A stretch of DNA of 64,000 nt from NCBI RefSeq assembly GCF_958450345.1, contig NC_088784.1:46511278-46575277 (forward strand), written 5' to 3'. The stretch comes from Calliphora vicina (lineage: Eukaryota > Arthropoda > Insecta > Diptera > Calliphoridae). Positions within the stretch are counted from its first letter, which is position 1, and every line of letters begins with the position of its first letter. The notes beneath the pieces are model-generated. The model had not been told where the DNA came from and did not search any database. It saw nothing but the letters and a program-made list of their open reading frames with translations. This document shows positions 35,388 through 47,235 of the stretch, in pieces. The translations under genes were made by a program, and so were the position numbers.

Positions 35388-36024
35388 ATTTGTTTTCTTC
35401 TTTTCCAACAATTTTTGATTCTCTGTTAACTCTAAATGTTTGTTAACATTCCATTTCTAACTATCGCTTAGCAAAACGAAGGCCATTCAAACCTAATGGA
35501 ATTTTTCAATTCATTGATATCACATCCTCTAGATACTATGTCAGCCGAATTTTGTTTAGTTGGCATATGACGGCATGAAAAATGTTCTGAACATTCCTGC
35601 ATTTCAGCAACTCGATTCGAAAGTTGCGAGTGAGGATGGATGTGTTTTTATCCAGTGTAGTGTAATTTCTGAATCTGTCCAGAAATTAACACTCTCTATT
35701 TCAAATAAACTTAATTTGAGTCTATAATCAATAGGCCAATAGGTGCGCAGCACACAACTCAAGTCTCGGAAGAGATTTAGTCTTGAGCGGATAGATTTAG
35801 ATGTAAGCAGTTTTGTTTGCATCAGAACTTCTAATATATAGACAACACCCATACGCTCGAATTGAAGCATTAGCAACTCCATGAATTTGGATTTTTGATG
35901 TTGATGATGTATGGACGAATCTTGAGATTGTTATTGAACCAATTTCAATTAAATTAGATTTGAAATTTTCCCATGATGTATATAGTCTCATGGGAATCGA
36001 TTTATCCCAGCCTAGTTTTTGAAT
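35388..36024 (-). pseudogene. BEL/Pao RNase H region
   Basis: Two minus-strand frames (35797-35991 and 35604-35882) and their continuation. GVANASIRAYGCCLYIRS matches the BEL 'G.ADAS..AYG' RNase H motif, followed by FWTDSEITLHWI and NSADIVSRG, all in BEL order. Frameshifts and stops are present. The upstream part is at 52088-52433. Confidence 0.8.
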
Positions 36025-36789
36025 AGTATCCCCGACTGGTCACTCTGCAATATCAAGCACGAAAATAAACTGGTTGAAATATAGAAAATATATTAGCACA
36101 CACAGTACAGAAAATATATCGCTAAGAACACCAAAAGATATCGATATCTCACTCAAAAATTTTGAACAAAACTTAAAAATTGCTGTTGAACACGCCACTC
36201 AAATAACCGAACAAATAAGATACAATAAACTCTATTCTGCAGACATTGAAAAGTTATTAGCTGAAAAAAGAAGAGTTCGTCGAGAGTGGCAACTCTACAG
36301 ATCCCCTCAACTTAAAACAGAGCTTAGAAAATGTCGCAAACGCCTCAGTACGCTTCTTCACAAACGCAAAACTGACTCAATTAATAAATATTTGGAGAAC
36401 TTAGATGCCACCCAGTACTCAAATTACTCTCTATGGCGAGCTACAAAAAAATTAAAAAGACCTATTATGAGCAGACCTCCTCTACATAATTCTAGTGGAG
36501 GCTGGGCGAGAAACGATACCGACAAAGGAAACCTGTTTGTTAGTCATCTAAAGAATGTATTTTCCCCAAACGAGTCAAACGACATAATACAGTTACCACC
36601 TACTTTACCCCATATTACTGCAGCTGAGCCACTTCGTTTTGAGAGTTCAGAGATTGACAAGGCTATTGTTGATTTAAACTCCAAAAAATCACCTGGTATT
36701 GATAAAATCAGTAACAAAATGCTCCTCGAGCTACCCCAAATTGCATTAAGAATAATCCAATTTATTTTTAATGCTATATTACGCCTTGA
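36025..36789 (+). pseudogene. Jockey-type LINE ORF2, endonuclease end to RT start
   Basis: Frame from near 36030 running into the LTR at 36794. KINWLKYRKYI is the segment after the endonuclease. A basic linker follows, then SPGIDKISNKMLLELPQIA (RT motif 0/1 region of jockey-clade elements). The ORF is interrupted after RLE and resumes at 48966. Confidence 0.85.
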
Positions 36790-36793
36790 AAAT

Positions 36794-37318
36794 TGTTACG
36801 TTTTAACCTTTTTAAAACGTTTGTTTATTTCCTTTAAATAAACCGGATACTTTTGATTGCAAATAAAAGCCGTTTAGTAGTTTGAAAATTGTAACAACTC
36901 TTTATTTATTTAAAATTTACAACAACAGAATTAAATAGTCACTCAATGTTTTTTTTATACACGTTTATAAATTCTCAGAAATACAGACACTTTATAATGT
37001 ATACGAATTCACTTGAAAAATACAGCACACTATAAGGCACTCAGTTAATGTTTAATCAAATAGCGTGTCTGATAAACTGACTCACGACTGCAACCTCTGT
37101 CACTATTTATAACACTGCCATCTGCACTCTAGATTGTTCTTTAACTGAATATTCGAATTCGAATACAGCGTTCAACTTTCAACTGAAAGCTTTTATTTAA
37201 TAATGCCCACAGATATGTTACAGTTTGCTATTACAGCAGTGTTATTTGAAAGCATTATGCTACTTTTAAATCAGCCCTTAAAATCGTTATATTTGAATTC
37301 AAGTACAATTTCGTAACA
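36794..37318 (-). repeat. 3' LTR of gypsy copy 2
   Basis: TGTTACGTTTTAACC ... TTTCGTAACA, next to the polypurine tract at 37319-37331. Confidence 0.92.
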
Positions 37319-37329
37319 CTGCCCCCCGC

Positions 37330-38503
37330 TTAAGCCTGTTCGACCCGAATAGGCATAGATTCACTTCTCCCATAGGCGGCTAGTCGTTCTAGATGTACGA
37401 CCTTCATTTTAGATCTCGGGCTCTTTTCTTTCTGTATTCTGTACACCACGTCGTTTAATTTGTTAATCACCTTGTATGGTCCATCGCAATGTGTTTGTAG
37501 TTTGGGAGACAGTCCTTTCTTGCGTTGTGGGTTATACAGCAGTACAAGTTGACCTTCATTAAATCCCTCAGAATTCGCTGCTTGATCGTATCTGGCTTTT
37601 ATTTTGTCGCTGGTCATTTTTATTCGTCTGCGTACAAATTCGTGAAGTTCGTTAAGGTCATTGCTCTTGTGAAGTGTTTTCATTATTTGATGAAAGCTTA
37701 GTACCGAATTCTAAATCACCAGGCAACTTGACTTCTGTGCCGAAGACAATTTTTGCAGGGGTTCGAGAGGTCGAGTCATGAACAGCTGACCTGTATGCCA
37801 ATAGAAATTTTGGTATGTGTTCATCCCAGTCCTTCTGGTGTGCACTGACCACTTTTCTTAAATATTCCTCCAGGGTGCGATTGAATCTTTCGACCATGCC
37901 ATCAGATTGAGGATGCAGTGGCGTTGTTCTGGTTTTTCTTATTCCGTATAAATCGCACATTTCCTTGAATACGGCGGATTCAAAATTTCTACATTGATCC
38001 GAGTGCAACTCCAGTTTAACACCATAGCGACACACCCAGTTGTTCACAAATACGCTTATAACCGTTTCAGCTTCCTGATTGGGTATTGCATATTTGCTGA
38101 AGTAATCCATAACCACTAGAACGTAACGGTTTCCAGCATCACTGACAGGAAAAGGGCCTGCTACATCCATCGCAATCCGCTCGAATGGCGCACCTGAGTT
38201 ATACTGCTGAAGTTGTCAACGACTTCTTCTTACTGGGCCCTTCGCTGATATGCATTGTGGACAATTGGCTACCCAATCGGCTACTACTTGCTGACAACCC
38301 ACCCAATAAAAACGTTGTTTTAGCTTCTCTAAGGTTTTTGGCACACCAATATGACCACCACTGATACCGTCATGAAACTCTTTCATTACTTCGTTTATTT
38401 TAGAGGATGGTACAACAATTAGATTTGTCACTGTTTTACCGTCAGCACTTTCCCATATGCGGTATAAGCAGCCATTTAACAATTGTAGACTATTCCATAG
38501 GGC
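37330..38503 (-). pseudogene. Gypsy copy 2 integrase
   Basis: The HHCC domain (HDGISGGHIGVPKTL ... CPQCISA; 38216-38482), core (MDVAGPFPVSDAGN, SDQC region, QSDGMVERFNRTL; 37658-38170) and C-terminal module (LYNPQRKKGLSPKLQTH; 37330-37683) are in three frames separated by small frameshifts. No large insertion is present, so this copy documents the empty sites ACCAGG (37718) and TTA (38230) used in copy 1. Confidence 0.88.
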
Positions 38504-40279
38504 TCAATATGATTTCATCAGTGGACTTTCGGCCGATATTTCATTGCGGGCTGGCCTTCTGCCTTCTTCTTTTGCCGATATTATTTTTGATAGTATGGGG
38601 TCATTTCTCTGCAATACAGACCAATCTGCACTGGACTCTATATGCATTAGTCGAATGTCAATGATACATTCCTTTTCCTCGGCTTTTGCGCAATGCTTGC
38701 ATTCCACGTTGCAAGGCCGTCTTGAGAGCGCGTCCGCATTGCCGTGTTTCAAACCCTTCCGGTGCTCGACGCTAAAAACAAGCCGCTCAATCCAACGAGC
38801 CAGTTGGCCTTCAGGTTGTTTAAATTGCAACAACCACCTGAGGGCAGAATGATCGGTTCTCAGTTGGAAGTGCTGACCATACAAATACTTGTGGAAATGC
38901 TTCACACACTCTAATACTGCCAGAAGTTCACGTCGCGTTACGCAGTAATTTCTCTCAGGCTTGGAAAGTATTCGGCTGTAGTAGCCTATGACCTTTTCCG
39001 TCCCGTTGATCACCTGCGAAAGCACACCGCCTATTCCGTATCCACTCGCATCGCTGTCTAGCACAAACTTCGCCCCTGTTCTTGAGATTCACTCCACAGG
39101 AACTCTCGCGAATTCTGCGTTAGCTCATGTAGGCTTGCGGCAACACTGGCAAAATTCGGTACAAATCGTCGGTAGTACGTGCAAAGGCAAACTGCGCAAT
39201 TCGTGAAGATTTATCGGACGAGGCCAGTCCTTTACGGCTCGTATTTTATCCTCATCTGTTGATATGCCGCCTGCTGTTACGCGATGCCCTAAATACTTAA
39301 CTTCTTTCTGGAACAATGCACATTTCTTTACGCCAAGTTTTAGTCCAGCCGCAGCTATTCGTTTAAGGACTTCTTCAAGGTTTTTCAAGTGTTCATCGAA
39401 CGACTTCCCCATGACAATTATGTCATCGAGGTACACCAAGCATGTCTTCCAGTGAAGTCCTTTCAACACATGTTCCATTAAACGCTCGAATGTGGCTGGA
39501 GCATTCCAGAGTCCAAAGGGCATCACATTAAACTGCCATAATCCATCACTAGCACTAAACGCAGTTTTCTCTTTGCCTTTGTCTTTCTCTGCAATCTCTA
39601 TCTGCCAATAACCACTTTGCAAGTCCAATGTGGAGAACCATTTTGTTCCAGCTAATGTGTCCAGGGTGTCGTCAATTCTTGGTAACGGGTAGCTGTCTTT
39701 CTTGGTAACGTCGTTCAGCTTTCTATAATCGACGCAAAACCTAGTGCTGCCGTCTTTCTTTTTAACTAACACAACAGGCGAGCTCCAAGGACTTGAAGAT
39801 GGTTCGATTACTCCATCCCGCTCCATTTCCTTAACCAGCTCCTTCACCTCACTTCGTTTTGCTAGAGGAATACTTCTGGGCGCCTGTTTTATGGGCCTCG
39901 CTTCGCCAGTATTTATTTGATGTTTTACAATTGCCGTTCTACCTTGGCTTTGACTTTTTAAGGCGAAGACCGTGGTATGTTTCTTCAGAAGCTGTTTGGC
40001 CTTGTATCTGTCGGTCGGCGCTAATCCTCCTACCAATTTTCCCACATATTCCGCTAATAGCTCGTGTTCCTAGGTGAATTTATTGGCAGGTTCCGGGTTT
40101 TTCTCGCAATTGATTACTGCCTCTGCTGAAGTGCATCGACCTATTTCGGAATTTGGCTTAACGACTTTTTCAGAGCTGGACAGGTTAAGCACTCTTACCG
40201 GAACTATTCTGTTGTTGCAGGGCTTAACGAGGGCTTTTGCTGTTATAAGATCACTTTTTATTTCCATTGGTTCTACCAC
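38504..40279 (-). pseudogene. Gypsy copy 2 reverse transcriptase and RNase H
   Basis: RT motifs RFCVDYRKLND, FSTLDLQSGYWQ, VMPFGLWNAPATFE and VYLDDIIV (39125-40045), and RNase H LDSDASGYGIGG and RTDHSALRWL (38504-39064). A small deletion near 39080 and a stop near 40070 break the frame. It ends at the same in-frame TGA (38504-38506) as copy 1. The upstream continuation is beyond the LINE at 46704. Confidence 0.9.
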
Positions 40280-40283
40280 CCAC

Positions 40284-40708
40284 CTCTACGATGGGTAGTC
40301 ATCTTGACGCGATGTAGAGGCTTAAATGAGATGATCTGTGTTGGTCATGCTGGAGGGGACAGTTTAACTTGAGTTGGCTGTCTCCGGTAGGGTCTCCCAT
40401 TCCAGAAGGGCACGCGGTGAGCATGACACTAAGAACTACCCGCCCTCTGTCTGATAGCGTCTGTTCTCCTTTGGGGCGGCTATCAGATGTTCCAACAAGC
40501 CATTTTCCCCTCACTGAGAGGGGTGGCTTTTTTGGTTATTGTCCGGCTGGTCCGAAAGGGCTCTTAAATTGTCCGTCCGAAATCCATCAGCGTCTGTTTC
40601 TCATTTTGGGCGGCTGATGGTCTGCGTCTGTTATCCCCAATGGGGCGGCAGTTATTCAACACCTGGCAGCAGGTATAAAATGCACCTTTACTTGTCTGTA
40701 AGGACGCC
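40284..40708 (+). promoter_or_regulatory. 5' leader of the LOA-like LINE
   Basis: The first bases can pair CTCTAC (40284-40289) with GTAGAG (around 40315), leaving a ~24-nt interval. Downstream are further G/C-rich hairpins. No long frame. In several insect LINE clades the 5' terminus folds as an HDV-like self-cleaving ribozyme; the spacing here is compatible but not demonstrated. Confidence 0.35.
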
Positions 40709-40862
40709 ATGGAAGGTAGAGAATCATGCCCCATGTACCCGGTCGGGGGCTTCATAATCTCCGGGGACCCTACTCCCACAGCGATGGTAACGGGCTGTTG
40801 CGAGTCGAATGCTACTGTGACCCAGGCTAGTCAGGTGATTACACCGGGCCAGACTAGTCTGC

Positions 40863-41900
40863 ATGCTACTGGTGTCGCAGGTAGCAATTGGTGGTAGTGT
40901 CATAAGCGGCGAGGTACCCCTGGATTTCTCTCCAAGTACCTCCAAAGCTGCTAAAGCCCTAACCGTCAAGGCGGTTAAATCCCATGTCTCGGGTGCCTAT
41001 GGGGGGAAGCGACTAAGTCGCTCCTCTCAGTCGCTTCCCATATGCCATTTGTGCGATCAGGGTCTGTGATGGAATCCTCCTGCCCTGAAGCCGCACCACC
41101 CCCTGCCAACTCCGGCTCTGATAGTAGTCTCAGGCATAAAAATCTGCCAGAAGGGCTGCTACCACCTGGCGTTCCGCCATTCGCTTCATTGAGGCTCTCG
41201 GCTCTAAAAAAGCCGAGGACCTTACAAAGGAGCAACAGGCTTCATTATCATGGGCGAAAGCTCACATTGCTGGTTTCAAGACCGCCCCTCCTTCTGCTGA
41301 GTCATCAGCGGTGCCTTAACGGCAACGTTCAGAGGAGGATGCGACAACCAAGAGCCAGCAACCGAAACCGAAAAGGCCTAAAGCGGCACAACGATATCTA
41401 GCTAAGTCCTTTAGCGAGATTGTCAAAGACAACCTAGTTAGGGCGGTTATAGATCGAAGTGTCAACGACGGATCCATATCTCAATCAAATTGGGATATGG
41501 TGAAGCAAAAACTGGTAGGGGTGTTCCGGAAAGTTCTCAAAGAGAACCCAGGCACTCCTCCTCACTGCGATGATGCTGGTTGGTACCAGGGTCACGTTAA
41601 ACTCATGTCTTGTGTGAAGTATGGCCGGGCTCTAGGCTTGAGGTGGTATCGGTGAGTGAGATACCCCGAAAGCCAAGATCCATAGCTAAAATACCAGCTG
41701 AGCCATCTAGCCCGGAGGAGATCTTGGAGATCCTTCAGTTCTGTAACCCACAACTTCCCACTAACGACTGGAAAGTTGTCAAGGTTACTGATGCTGAGGG
41801 ACCTTCCAGAAAGGCGATCGTCGTGCTGAATAAGGACTCCTTGGGGCCGCTAAGGAAGACACAAGGGATTTGGTACGATCATCCTGCGTGTCTACCGTAG
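40863..41900 (+). pseudogene. LOA-like LINE ORF1 (Gag-like, DUF4780-type end)
   Basis: Broken over several frames: a Ser/Pro-rich N-terminal part, then a continuous KRPKAAQRYLAKSFSEIVK ... NWDMVKQKLVGVF segment (about 41343-41655), then DWKVVKVTDAEGPSRKAIVV and LNKDSLGPLRK (41610-41900). The last segment resembles the DUF4780 domain found in the ORF1 of such LINEs. At least two frameshifts separate the parts. Confidence 0.65.
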
Positions 41901-42030
41901 CGACAACAAGGACGATACCTCCTCAGAGGATGTAAAACCCATGCCCTCGGAAGAGGGACGAGGCGGAGGACTAGGACGCCCTCCTGAATTCTGACCAGGA
42001 GGACGCCGACGTCACCGTTGTACATATTGA

Positions 42031-44607
42031 GCATGGTGAGGGTGACGCAAATTAACCTTCACCCCTCTAAGGCAGCATCTGCTGCACTGCTCCTCCGAAT
42101 TGCTAAGAACGGGGAGGAGCTAGTCATGGTCCAGGAACCTTGGATCCATCAGGATCGTATCTGTGGACTATGTTTGAAGGGCTATTGATTATCTGTGCTG
42201 ACGCTAACTCGCTCCACATCATATGGGGTAGCAGTGACACCTATACAAGAGGTGAGAGTCTTTTCAACTTCATTCTTAATAGTAGTTTGGAAGTAGTAAA
42301 TAGAGGTTCAGAACCCACCTTCATTGTTTCAAACAGAAGTGAGGTTCTAGACTTAACACTTGTGAGTGCTGAGCACCACAGCATGATTACTAATTGGGCT
42401 GTCGCTAACGACTGCTCCTTTTCCGATCACCAATATATTGACTTTAATATTAGTGTAAATTATAGGAGTGTCAATAACATTCTAAATAGGAGGAAGACCA
42501 ATTGGGAGATGCAATGCAACGCACTTTCTCGGTCTCTACCAAACCCGCCCTATATTGAGAGTAGGGAAGATATTAAGGTAGCAGTGGAGACACTTACAGA
42601 TGCGTTTCAATCGGCTACTAGCTTGGCCTGTAGGCCGACCATCCGCAGAGGTAAGAATAAGCCTCCATGGTGGAATCCTGAAATAGCACACGCCAGAAGG
42701 ACGTGTCGTAAACTGTTCAACGAGGCTAAGAGGTTGGGCAACTGGCCGGCATACAAGTCCTCATTGAATCACTTCAAGAACCTTACGAGGAATGCGAAAA
42801 GGAAAGCCTGGAGGGACTTCTGTAGCGGCGTGGAAGGATCCTCTGAGACTAACCGATTACGTAAAATTTTATCAACATATCCGGTTGTACCAAGCTATAT
42901 TCAGAAACCCTGTGGTAGATGGACTCTGAATAGTAAGGAAACACTTGAGGTCCTACTAGACACTCATTTCCCAGGCTGCCTCCCAGTTGACGTTGAAACT
43001 GTGAATGGGGCTGCTGATTCTGTTGCTCCGTGTGAAAACTCTGTTCCGGTGAACAGAGAAAGAATACAGTGGGCGATCAAAAGCTTCGACCCATTTAAAT
43101 CCCCTGGGCCGGATGGCATTATCCCTGCTGATCTTCAGAAGAATGAAGAAATAGTTGAACCATGGCTCATTAACATATACACAGCGTGTATCAGATGGAC
43201 CTATATCCCTACGTGGTGGACGAGGTGTAGATTAGTCTTCATTCCTAAAGGAGGTAAGGCGACTCATACTAAACCAAAGGACTACAGACCAATAAGTCTC
43301 GCATCCTTTTTGCTGAAAACCCTAGAAAGGGTGATTGATGTATACCTGAGAATGACCATTCCGACTGAACTCATCTCTAAATCCCAACATGTCTACACTA
43401 AGGGCAGATCTGTGGAAACAGCTCTACACTCGGTAGTTGGCTCCATTGAAGAGTCGTTATCACATATGGAGTATTCACTTGTTGCTTTCCTTGATATTGA
43501 AGGAGCTTTTAACAATGTCAGGCCCGACGCCATCCTATCTGCGATGGATGAACTGGGGATTGATCTGTGTGTACGCCGGTTACTCGGAACGATACTCGGT
43601 TATAGAGTCATATGTGCTATCCTAGGTGGTACAAGTGCTTCAAAAGTGGCCAATCGTGGAACCCCACAGGGTGGTGTATTATCTCCATTTCTGTGGAACC
43701 TGGCTTTGAATGACTGTTTTAATAGAATTATTACAGTCGCGTATTACAGTCGCGGATTAAAACAGTCGCGTACGCTGACGATGTAGCAGTTTTTATATCT
43801 GGTAAATTTCTGGATATAATATCTAGTTGTTTGGAATCGGCATTAAGTACACTGAGTGAGTGGAGTATATCGAGTGGACTTAGTGTGAACCCCCAAAAAA
43901 CGGAACTGGTTCTCTTCACTAGGAGGTATAAGATCGATGACTTTAGACCACCTAGACTGAATGGAATCAATCTTGAAATTAGGGATAATGCAAAATATCT
44001 TGGCATCATTCTAGATAAGAGATTGTCCTGGAATATGAATATTCAGAACAGGATTAACAAGTTCTACGTGGCCATCTACTCCTGCAAAAAGGCAATTGGT
44101 ACTAACTGGGGAATTATGCCGAAAGTGAGTGAGTAGGTGAGTAGGCAATCGATCCCTTTTCTGGTATTTCCCTTGTTAAATGCAAGATGGCAGAAACTAT
44201 ATGAGACTGCACAAAACAGGTGGACTAATGAACCTTCCTGTGCTAGAGCGAGGTCGACTTGGCCCGTATATGATGCCAACAGGACGAATCTACTTGTAGG
44301 ATACCGTCGTGAGCAAATAAGGCTAATTGTCTCCTTTATTACAGGACACTGTTTAATCGGGACTCATGCTAGAAGATTAGGCCTACGGTACAATGATTAC
44401 TGTAGAAGCTGCCATAATGAAGAAGAGGAAGAGACTGTGTATCATCTTTTCTGCCAATGTCCGGCTCTTACAAACCTGAGGGAATGCATCCTCGGATTTC
44501 CATTCCTATCATGCTTGGACGAGCTATCAAGGTTGAGTCTTAGACGAATCTACTCCTTCATCCGGGAATCTGGTTGGTTTAATTTGGAGGCAACGGAAGT
44601 ATTGTAA
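42031..44607 (+). pseudogene. LOA-like LINE ORF2: endonuclease, RT, C-terminal finger
   Basis: The ATG at 42031 starts the APE endonuclease (QINLHPSKAA, VQEPWIH). After ~45 codons the middle of the domain is deleted, and the frame resumes at 42170 with ICADANSLHIIWG and ends FSDHQYI. RT follows with SPGPDGIIPADL, YRPISLASFLLKTLERV, FLDIEGAFNN and TPQGGVLSPFLWNL. Just before the catalytic YADD, a 29-bp insertion of repeated CAGTCGCG sequence shifts the frame (43735-43765). RNase H is missing. The C-terminal knuckle CRSCHNEEEEETVYHLFCQC is intact at 44137-44607. Confidence 0.85.
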
Positions 44608-44872
44608 ATACCCTGATGTCTACCACCTGGGTATCACAATGAGATCAGATTTGAATGGACCCAAGTGAGCTGCTTGAGGAGCAGCAGCCCATGGAACCTA
44701 ACCTAACCTACCACCTACAAACTGTTGTCCTCACAATCTCCCTCCATACGAGCCCACACTAAAGTTTCTGACTGTGGTGGCAGTTTCTGATGATCGACGG
44801 TAACTAGCCTTCTCACTTGAGTCCTATTATCATATCCGACGTCAAGGTGTATTTCCACATTTCGCCAAATCA
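42888..44872 (+). repeat. Tandem duplication unit 1 (1985 bp)
   Basis: Covers the LINE from the RT region to its 3' end plus ~155 bp of gypsy protease sequence. The next unit starts immediately at 44873. The breakpoints share only TA. Confidence 0.93.
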
Positions 44873-46857
44873 TACCAAGCTATATTCAGAAACCCTGTGG
44901 TAGATGGACTCTGAATAGTAAGGAAACACTTGAGGTCCTACTAGACACTCATTTCCCAGGCTGCCTCCCAGTTGACGTTGAAACTGTGAATGGGGCTGCT
45001 GATTCTGTTGCTCCGTGTGAAAACTCTGTTCCGGTGAACAGAGAAAGAATACAGTGGGCGATCAAAAGCTTCGACCCATTTAAATCCCCTGGGCCGGATG
45101 GCATTATCCCTGCTGATCTTCAGAAGAATGAAGAAATAGTTGAACCATGGCTCATTAACATATACACAGCGTGTATCAGATGGACCTATATCCCTACGTG
45201 GTGGACGAGGTGTAGATTAGTCTTCATTCCTAAAGGAGGTAAGGCGACTCATACTAAACCAAAGGACTACAGACCAATAAGTCTCGCATCCTTTTTGCTG
45301 AAAACCCTAGAAAGGGTGATTGATGTATACCTGAGAATGACCATTCCGACTGAACTCATCTCTAAATCCCAACATGTCTACACTAAGGGCAGATCTGTGG
45401 AAACAGCTCTACACTCGGTAGTTGGCTCCATTGAAGAGTCGTTATCACATATGGAGTATTCACTTGTTGCTTTCCTTGATATTGAAGGAGCTTTTAACAA
45501 TGTCAGGCCCGACGCCATCCTATCTGCGATGGATGAACTGGGGATTGATCTGTGTGTACGCCGGTTACTCGGAACGATACTCGGTTATAGAGTCATATGT
45601 GCTATCCTAGGTGGTACAAGTGCTTCAAAAGTGGCCAATCGTGGAACCCCACAGGGTGGTGTATTATCTCCATTTCTGTGGAACCTGGCTTTGAATGACT
45701 GTTTTAATAGAATTATTACAGTCGCGTATTACAGTCGCGGATTAAAACAGTCGCGTACGCTGACGATGTAGCAGTTTTTATATCTGGTAAATTTCTGGAT
45801 ATAATATCTAGTTGTTTGGAATCGGCATTAAGTACACTGAGTGAGTGGAGTATATCGAGTGGACTTAGTGTGAACCCCCAAAAAACGGAACTGGTTCTCT
45901 TCACTAGGAGGTATAAGATCGATGACTTTAGACCACCTAGACTGAATGGAATCAATCTTGAAATTAGGGATAATGCAAAATATCTTGGCATCATTCTAGA
46001 TAAGAGATTGTCCTGGAATATGAATATTCAGAACAGGATTAACAAGTTCTACGTGGCCATCTACTCCTGCAAAAAGGCAATTGGTACTAACTGGGGAATT
46101 ATGCCGAAAGTGAGTGAGTAGGTGAGTAGGCAATCGATCCCTTTTCTGGTATTTCCCTTGTTAAATGCAAGATGGCAGAAACTATATGAGACTGCACAAA
46201 ACAGGTGGACTAATGAACCTTCCTGTGCTAGAGCGAGGTCGACTTGGCCCGTATATGATGCCAACAGGACGAATCTACTTGTAGGATACCGTCGTGAGCA
46301 AATAAGGCTAATTGTCTCCTTTATTACAGGACACTGTTTAATCGGGACTCATGCTAGAAGATTAGGCCTACGGTACAATGATTACTGTAGAAGCTGCCAT
46401 AATGAAGAAGAGGAAGAGACTGTGTATCATCTTTTCTGCCAATGTCCGGCTCTTACAAACCTGAGGGAATGCATCCTCGGATTTCCATTCCTATCATGCT
46501 TGGACGAGCTATCAAGGTTGAGTCTTAGACGAATCTACTCCTTCATCCGGGAATCTGGTTGGTTTAATTTGGAGGCAACGGAAGTATTGTAAATACCCTG
46601 ATGTCTACCACCTGGGTATCACAATGAGATCAGATTTGAATGGACCCAAGTGAGCTGCTTGAGGAGCAGCAGCCCATGGAACCTAACCTAACCTACCACC
46701 TACAAACTGTTGTCCTCACAATCTCCCTCCATACGAGCCCACACTAAAGTTTCTGACTGTGGTGGCAGTTTCTGATGATCGACGGTAACTAGCCTTCTCA
46801 CTTGAGTCCTATTATCATATCCGACGTCAAGGTGTATTTCCACATTTCGCCAAATCA
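44873..46857 (+). repeat. Tandem duplication unit 2 (1985 bp)
   Basis: Appears base-for-base identical to 42888-44872. All translated frames in the two units are identical at a constant offset of 1985. It includes a second copy of the LINE 3' end, of the CTACCACCTAC flank (46693-46703) and of the gypsy segment. Confidence 0.93.
44986..46592 (+). pseudogene. Second copy of LOA-like ORF2 3' part
   Basis: Duplicate of 43001-44607: RT from PFKSPGPDG to the 29-bp YADD-adjacent insertion, the downstream RT frame, and the CRSC...C knuckle. It carries the same lesions as the first copy. Confidence 0.9.
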
Positions 46858-47221
46858 TAACCTTTTGTCCCATATCCAAAGTAATGTCATGACTAATCAT
46901 GAAATCAGCACCAATGATTACTTCATCCACAATATCGGCAACAATAAATATATGATTGACGCTAACGTTGGCAATGGTTAATTTCACATTTACTTTACCA
47001 TAGACAGTGGCCGGCTCCCCAGTTGTTGTGCGCAGACTTACCCCACGTAATGGTTCAACTGTTGCCCCAGTGTCTATAGTAAAAACGCGCTTCTGACCGT
47101 TTATGTACCCACAAGCAGTAAGGTTGCTATTTTTCTGCTGAATTACGGATATGGAGATTGTGGGGCCCTCAGATGTGGGAGCTAGTTCTTGCCCCATAGC
47201 GCTAGCTCGTTTTGGTTTAAA
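46704..47221 (-). pseudogene. Gypsy copy 2 protease and pol N-terminus
   Basis: Minus-strand frame with the aspartic protease active site FTIDTGATVEPL and, ~65 residues on, VIIGADFMISHDI, the second conserved protease motif. It is better preserved than in copy 1. The frame continues upstream into the gag overlap without a stop, consistent with expression by -1 frameshifting. The LINE insertion cuts it just after CEDNSL. Confidence 0.85.
47215..47221 (-). promoter_or_regulatory. Putative -1 frameshift heptamer, copy 2
   Basis: TTTAAAC in the gag frame as TTA AAC, as in copy 1. Here a gag stop (TAA, 47236-47238) has arisen slightly upstream, so the site would no longer be reached. Confidence 0.55.
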
Positions 47222-47235
47222 GGTGACTCTTGTGA

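Larger units (their letters stand above)
40284..44707 (+). mobile_element. LOA-like LINE inserted in gypsy copy 2 (11-bp duplication)
   Basis: CTACCACCCAC at 40273-40283 and CTACCACCTAC at 44708-44718 flank the element; gypsy copy 1 (around 7915) has the site once. The 5' end is near complete (5' leader, ORF1, ORF2). The 3' end is ATGGAACCTAACCTAAC rather than poly(A). Internal deletions remove the middle of the endonuclease and the RNase H. RT contains a TPQGGVLSP box. The clade call (LOA-like) is from motif pattern and the RNase H in the sister copy at 26085. The 3' part is repeated in tandem at 44873-46857. Confidence 0.88.
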
